Under the pieces are notes generated by a model. It ran no database searches. It had not been told where the DNA came from and saw only the letters and a list, made by a program, of their open reading frames with translations. Shown piece after piece: positions 42,477 through 45,014 of a DNA stretch of 45,014 nucleotides. The position numbers were made by a program, and so were the translations under genes. The stretch covers positions 1 to 45,014 of the forward strand of contig JAJZDN010000030.1 in the NCBI GenBank assembly GCA_021805985.1, written 5' to 3'. The stretch comes from Planctomycetota bacterium. GTDB taxonomy: Bacteria; Planctomycetota; Phycisphaerae; WQYP01. Within the stretch, counting starts at the first letter, position 1; every line of letters starts with the position of its first letter.

Positions 42477-43515
42477 ATTAGATAAAATTCCGGTCGGTGC
42501 GGCCTCCGGCGTGGAACTGGGACCGATCCTGTTGGGTTATTGGATTCGAAGATTCCTATTGGAACACTTGGTATCCGACCGAAATCTCGCCCGAAACACA
42601 CAACGCAGTTACCGGGACACGTTCAGGTTGCTTCTGCCATTCGTGGCTGGCCAAACGAAGCGGGCGGTAGACAAACTGTGCGTCACGGACATCTCGCACG
42701 ACGTTATACGAAGATTCCTCGTCCACATCGAAGGAGTGCGAGGTTGCTCTTCCCGGACACGAAATCAGCGTTTAGCTTCGATTCATGCACTGGCCAAGTT
42801 CATTGCCGGTAATGCGCCCGAGTTTATTGGATGGGCCGCCGACGTGAGGGGAATTCCATTCAAACGGTTTGAACGGCCAGCCCTTTGTTATCTGGAAAAG
42901 CCGGAGATGGACGCGCTGCTGGCCGCTCCGAAACAGAATACGCCGCAAGGACGGCGCGATCATGCGCTGCTATTGTTCCTGTACAACGCTGGAGCACGGG
43001 CCAGCGAGGCCGCTGGCGTAATGATGGCCGATCTGACGTTCCATCCGGATGGATCGGGATCGGTGCGACTGCTTGGGAAGGGGGCCAAGGTCCGGTACTG
43101 TCCCTTGTGGCCGACGACAATGGCGGCGCTGCGGCCTCTGGTGGCCACGGCGACGGCCGAACGGCATGTGTTTCTCAACCGACGCGGCCAGCCGATCACC
43201 CGATATGGCGTGCATGCCATGGTTAAACGACATGCACGCGATGTCGCCCAAAGAGTTCTATCGCTACGAAATAAACGCGTCAGTCCGCACACCATTAGGC
43301 ACACCACGGCGACACACCTGCTGCGTGCCGGCGTGGACATCAACACGATCCGCGCGTGGCTGGGGCATGTGTCGATCGATACGACCAACGTGTATGCCGA
43401 AGTCGACTTGGAAGCCAAGGCCGCGATGCTTGCGGCGTGTGAGCCAGCGGCCAAGAAGTCCAGGCGACAATGGAACGATGACCCAAACCTGATGGAGTTT
43501 CTTCGCGGTCTTTGA
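42457..43515 (+). CDS. ritC: Tyrosine recombinase RitC
   Basis: A 352-residue tyrosine recombinase, third of the trio. An ATG at 42457, inside the end of ritB, is preferred (MFKRRNRLDKIP); an earlier ATG at 42424 is possible. Seen: the core-binding block NLARNTQRSYRDTFRLLLPF, the first catalytic Arg in LYNAGARASEAAGVMMADL near 180, SPHTIRHTTATHLLRAG near 270 (His-x-x-Arg), and WLGHVSIDTTNVYAEVDL near 295 with the Tyr. The stop is 20 bp before the convergent DUF2274-like gene. Confidence 0.88.
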   Translation: MFKRRNRLDKIPVGAASGVELGPILLGYWIRRFLLEHLVSDRNLARNTQRSYRDTFRLLLPFVAGQTKRAVDKLCVTDISHDVIRRFLVHIEGVRGCSSRTRNQRLASIHALAKFIAGNAPEFIGWAADVRGIPFKRFERPALCYLEKPEMDALLAAPKQNTPQGRRDHALLLFLYNAGARASEAAGVMMADLTFHPDGSGSVRLLGKGAKVRYCPLWPTTMAALRPLVATATAERHVFLNRRGQPITRYGVHAMVKRHARDVAQRVLSLRNKRVSPHTIRHTTATHLLRAGVDINTIRAWLGHVSIDTTNVYAEVDLEAKAAMLAACEPAAKKSRRQWNDDPNLMEFLRGL

Positions 43516-43535
43516 ATATTGGCGGTGGGCAACGT

Positions 43536-43841
43536 TTAGCCGGACGATTGCGGCGAAGCATCGCCCCCGGATAAAACGGCTTTTGGCACGACCGCATCCT
43601 TCGCGTGGCCGCGTCGGCTCATCGGCTTTGACCGGGCTACTTCCTTATACCGGCGGAAGGCGTCGTCGTGATCGAGGAAGGCACGGATGATCTCCCGAAC
43701 CACATCTGATTCGGCGACCTCGGCTCCGTAGGTATCCTGATAGAGGCGACGGTACAAGTCCAAGTCTTGAGCTACAGGCGCGGGTAACTTGAGCTCAATT
43801 TTGCGAGGCGTTGTCACATGAAACGGTGCGAGTGCAATCAC
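43536..43841 (-). CDS. DUF2274-like protein inside the RIT element, right copy
   Basis: A 101-residue protein, paralogue of the left copy and of the interrupted host gene: LAPFHVTTPRKIELKLPAP, then AQDLDLYRRLYQDTYGAEV and DVVREIIRAFLDHDDAFRRYK. A GTG start at 43841 is chosen since GGAGG lies seven bases upstream and the product then begins like the left copy (VIALAPFH against MIALPAFH). It points inwards, about 95 bp from the right terminal repeat, convergent with ritC. Confidence 0.65.
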   Translation of the reverse strand: MIALAPFHVTTPRKIELKLPAPVAQDLDLYRRLYQDTYGAEVAESDVVREIIRAFLDHDDAFRRYKEVARSKPMSRRGHAKDAVVPKAVLSGGDASPQSSG

Positions 43842-43937
43842 GATAGACCTCCGAATGGCGGGACAAATCGGCAAAGTAAAACTTATGTGGCCAACTGTTG
43901 GATTAACAAGTCCGCTTAATCGCATCTGCGGTGTCAC

Positions 43938-43968
43938 CACACCACATAACCATCTACGCTACATATGT
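43938..43968 (-). repeat. Right terminal inverted repeat of the RIT element
   Basis: Reverse complement of the left repeat with one mismatch in 31 bp. It overlaps by two bases the 32-bp palindrome at 43967-43998. Confidence 0.9.
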
Positions 43969-43998
43969 TGTCTTATGTGGTCAACCACATAAGACAAC
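43967..43998. repeat. 32-bp palindrome at the right RIT end
   Basis: GTTGTCTTATGTGGT (43967-43981) and ACCACATAAGACAAC (43984-43998) are perfect inverted copies separated by CA. It contains two facing TTATGTGG motifs, the same motif found in both terminal repeats and at 43883-43890. Its position at the element-gene junction suits a recombinase core or crossover site. The left end has no such palindrome. Confidence 0.8.
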
Positions 43999-44263
43999 CC
44001 AGTGTAATATTAAAGTTGATTACCGTATGGGGCTGGATTTACAGCTTTACCGGCAATTCTACAAACAGGCCTACAACGCGGAGGTTGCCGATGCGGACTT
44101 GGTGCGTGAAATGGCCCGACGATTCATGGATTCGGATAGGGAGTTTCAAACGTTCAAGACCAGACTCGCCGCTGCCAACGTCCGCAAAGTATCAAAGATC
44201 AACTCTGCGAAGGACGTTAAAACTAGACCAACACTAAACGGTTCTGGGGCAGTGTCGTCATGA
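43997..44263 (+). pseudogene. 3' remnant of the DUF2274-type gene split by the RIT element
   Basis: The open frame reads TQCNIKVDYRMGLDLQLYRQ, then FYKQAYNAEV and DLVREMARRFMDSDREFQTFK, the body of a DUF2274-like protein, ending at TGA 44263. The N-terminal residues are at 39536-39580 on the other side of the element. A shorter frame from an ATG at 44029 (MGLDLQLY) could still be translated and would keep the conserved core. Confidence 0.7.
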
Positions 44264-44404
44264 CCGATGGACGATTAAATCATAATTGATTATTAGATCT
44301 GTGGCGTTTTAAAAACAAGAAAGATGCAGTGTGCATTTTCATGTTTATCGTTTCATCAAATTAAGTGACTTGTGTGGCCTCGGCAATTGTCCGTTAGTTC
44401 ATCA
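44264..44404. other. Gene-free spacer after the split DUF2274 gene
   Basis: About 140 bp of AT-rich sequence between the convergent DUF2274 remnant and the DUF6527 gene. I see no clear hairpin, promoter or repeat in it. Confidence 0.5.
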
Positions 44405-44764
44405 TCATTCTCGACCACACCATTCGATGAATCCCCGTCGCAAAAAGAAGTGACTGTGGCAGCCAACCTTCCGCCAAATCGACGGATGCAGAGAAATTGT
44501 ATTGTCACCATGCTCGTGAATCCGCCACTGTGGCTTGGCATCCGGCAATAAACTTATTTGTACTATTGCTCCGCATCCACATGGACAGATCATCGCCACG
44601 AACCACTTTTTTTCCCCTTCGCCCATCACATAGACGGTATCAGCGTCGAGCGTTTCAGGCAACTCTTCCAGATATACGGTGCGCAATCGCTTGGAAGTTC
44701 GTCTGTACCTTGAGACAAGCCGAATCCATATCCGTGAGACCACACCAGCAATAAATCTTATCAT
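44405..44764 (-). CDS. DUF6527 family protein of a ubiquitin-like conjugation locus
   Basis: A 119-residue protein with the DUF6527 pattern: MICPCGCGAIVQISLLPDA at about 59-77, a Trp-bearing strand PQWRIHEHG, SLHPSIWRKVGCHSHFFLRRG near 92-112 and a final FIEWC. Conserved Cys and His residues suggest a zinc site. DUF6527 genes are found next to ThiF/E1-like and E2-like genes and multi-ubiquitin domain proteins in predicted bacterial ubiquitin-like systems; the upstream gene here fits that. AAGGG lies 11 bases before the ATG, which is 14 bp after the E1-like stop. Its molecular role is not established; a peptidase or ligase-associated part is speculative. Confidence 0.8.
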   Translation of the reverse strand: MIRFIAGVVSRIWIRLVSRYRRTSKRLRTVYLEELPETLDADTVYVMGEGEKKWFVAMICPCGCGAIVQISLLPDAKPQWRIHEHGDNTISLHPSIWRKVGCHSHFFLRRGFIEWCGRE

Positions 44765-44778
44765 GCTATTTGCTACCC

Positions 44779-45014
44779 TTAGCTCAGTTCCGGCTTATCG
44801 AGCAATGGTGCGACATCGCCACGTCCGAGTTCTTTGCTAAGCACTATACAAGTCTGCATTTTCGATTCTGTTTCTTTAAACGTTAGGCCTTCGTGTAACC
44901 CAATACGCTGTGAGGCAAATTCCTCATTTGAGGGGATGCGGTAGCGATGGATTCTCGCCAGCAATTCATTGACCGCCATTGCCGCGACCAGCGTGTTGAC
45001 ACTGATGACGGCTG
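44779..45014 (-). CDS. ThiF/E1-like adenylyltransferase, C-terminal end (cut by window)
   Basis: The reading frame is open to the window edge, so the gene continues outside. The visible 77 residues start AVISVNTLVAAMAVNELLAR and continue with a helix-rich tail ending LLDKPELS. The VNTLVAAMAVNELLARIHRYR segment is the typical last helix of ThiF-family E1-like enzymes in bacterial ubiquitin-like loci, which adenylate the C-terminus of a ubiquitin-like protein and pass it on. The assignment rests on this short segment and on the DUF6527 neighbour. Confidence 0.65.
   Translation of the reverse strand, partial: AVISVNTLVAAMAVNELLARIHRYRIPSNEEFASQRIGLHEGLTFKETESKMQTCIVLSKELGRGDVAPLLDKPELS

Larger units (their letters stand above)
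39578..43993. mobile_element. RIT element (recombinase in trio)
   Basis: Three consecutive tyrosine recombinase genes of different subtypes (40074-43515) in one orientation, bounded by 31-bp inverted repeats with one mismatch (39578-39608 and 43938-43968). The right end has an additional 32-bp palindrome. It interrupts a DUF2274-type gene downstream of trbI; ACA is present at both junctions (39578-39580 and 43994-43996), possibly a short target duplication. The element also carries two DUF2274-like genes pointing inwards, each about 100 bp from a terminal repeat. RIT elements are a known class; the exact ends used here are inferred. Confidence 0.82.

Noticed and set aside
1-45014. CRISPR arrays or rRNA/tRNA genes
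   Set aside because: No regularly spaced repeats and no tRNA or rRNA-like sequence were noticed anywhere in the window.

Overview
This window looks like part of a conjugative element (an integrative conjugative element or a plasmid) from a Gram-negative-type bacterium of middling to high G+C. The reason is a nearly complete P-type (RP4/Ti-like, Trb) type IV secretion operon together with a VirD2/TraI-like relaxase and a VirD4/TraG coupling protein. No replication gene and no element-type integrase is visible, so plasmid and ICE cannot be told apart, and I could not name the host phylum from sequence alone.

Layout. (1) 1-3090: accessory maintenance genes (end of ssb, a DUF932 gene, an unrecognised protein), each followed by a perfect or near-perfect 11-bp hairpin, then a C-rich gene-free stretch that may hold a structured RNA on the minus strand. 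(2) 3091-9069: a putative operator/oriT region, then relaxase, traG, a CopG-like gene and trbB. (3) 9070-29600: about 20.5 kb of defence cargo placed between trbB and trbC. It has a rightward set (PIN-domain protein, truncated brxA-like gene, membrane KAP-type NTPase, SNF2 helicase, class beta adenine methyltransferase, AAA ATPase, DUF4276, Res-type helicase-nuclease) and a convergent leftward operon (DUF2130 predicted nuclease, SIR2, HerA, KTSC). (4) 29620-39449: the rest of the transfer operon, trbC-D-E-J-J-L-F-G-I. (5) 39536-44263: a DUF2274-type gene that normally follows trbI, split in two by a RIT element (three tyrosine recombinases in a row). The RIT element has 31-bp terminal inverted repeats and carries two further inward-facing DUF2274-like genes. 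(6) 44405-end, minus strand: a DUF6527 gene and the C-terminal end of a ThiF/E1-like gene, the edge of a bacterial ubiquitin-like conjugation locus.

How the parts fit. The relaxase, coupling protein and Trb channel would move the element. The promoter regions of relaxase and trbC share a 12-bp core, TAAAGTTATTAA, inside palindromic surroundings, which suggests joint control of the two halves of the transfer system. The cargo combines a modification/restriction-like complex, a nested ATPase plus TOPRIM-like pair that resembles the logic of PARIS, and an expanded SIR2-HerA operon. The two most interesting proposals are the SNF2-Mod-AAA-DUF4276-Res operon and the four-gene DUF2130-SIR2-HerA-KTSC operon. 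All functional statements rest on motif reading without database searches.
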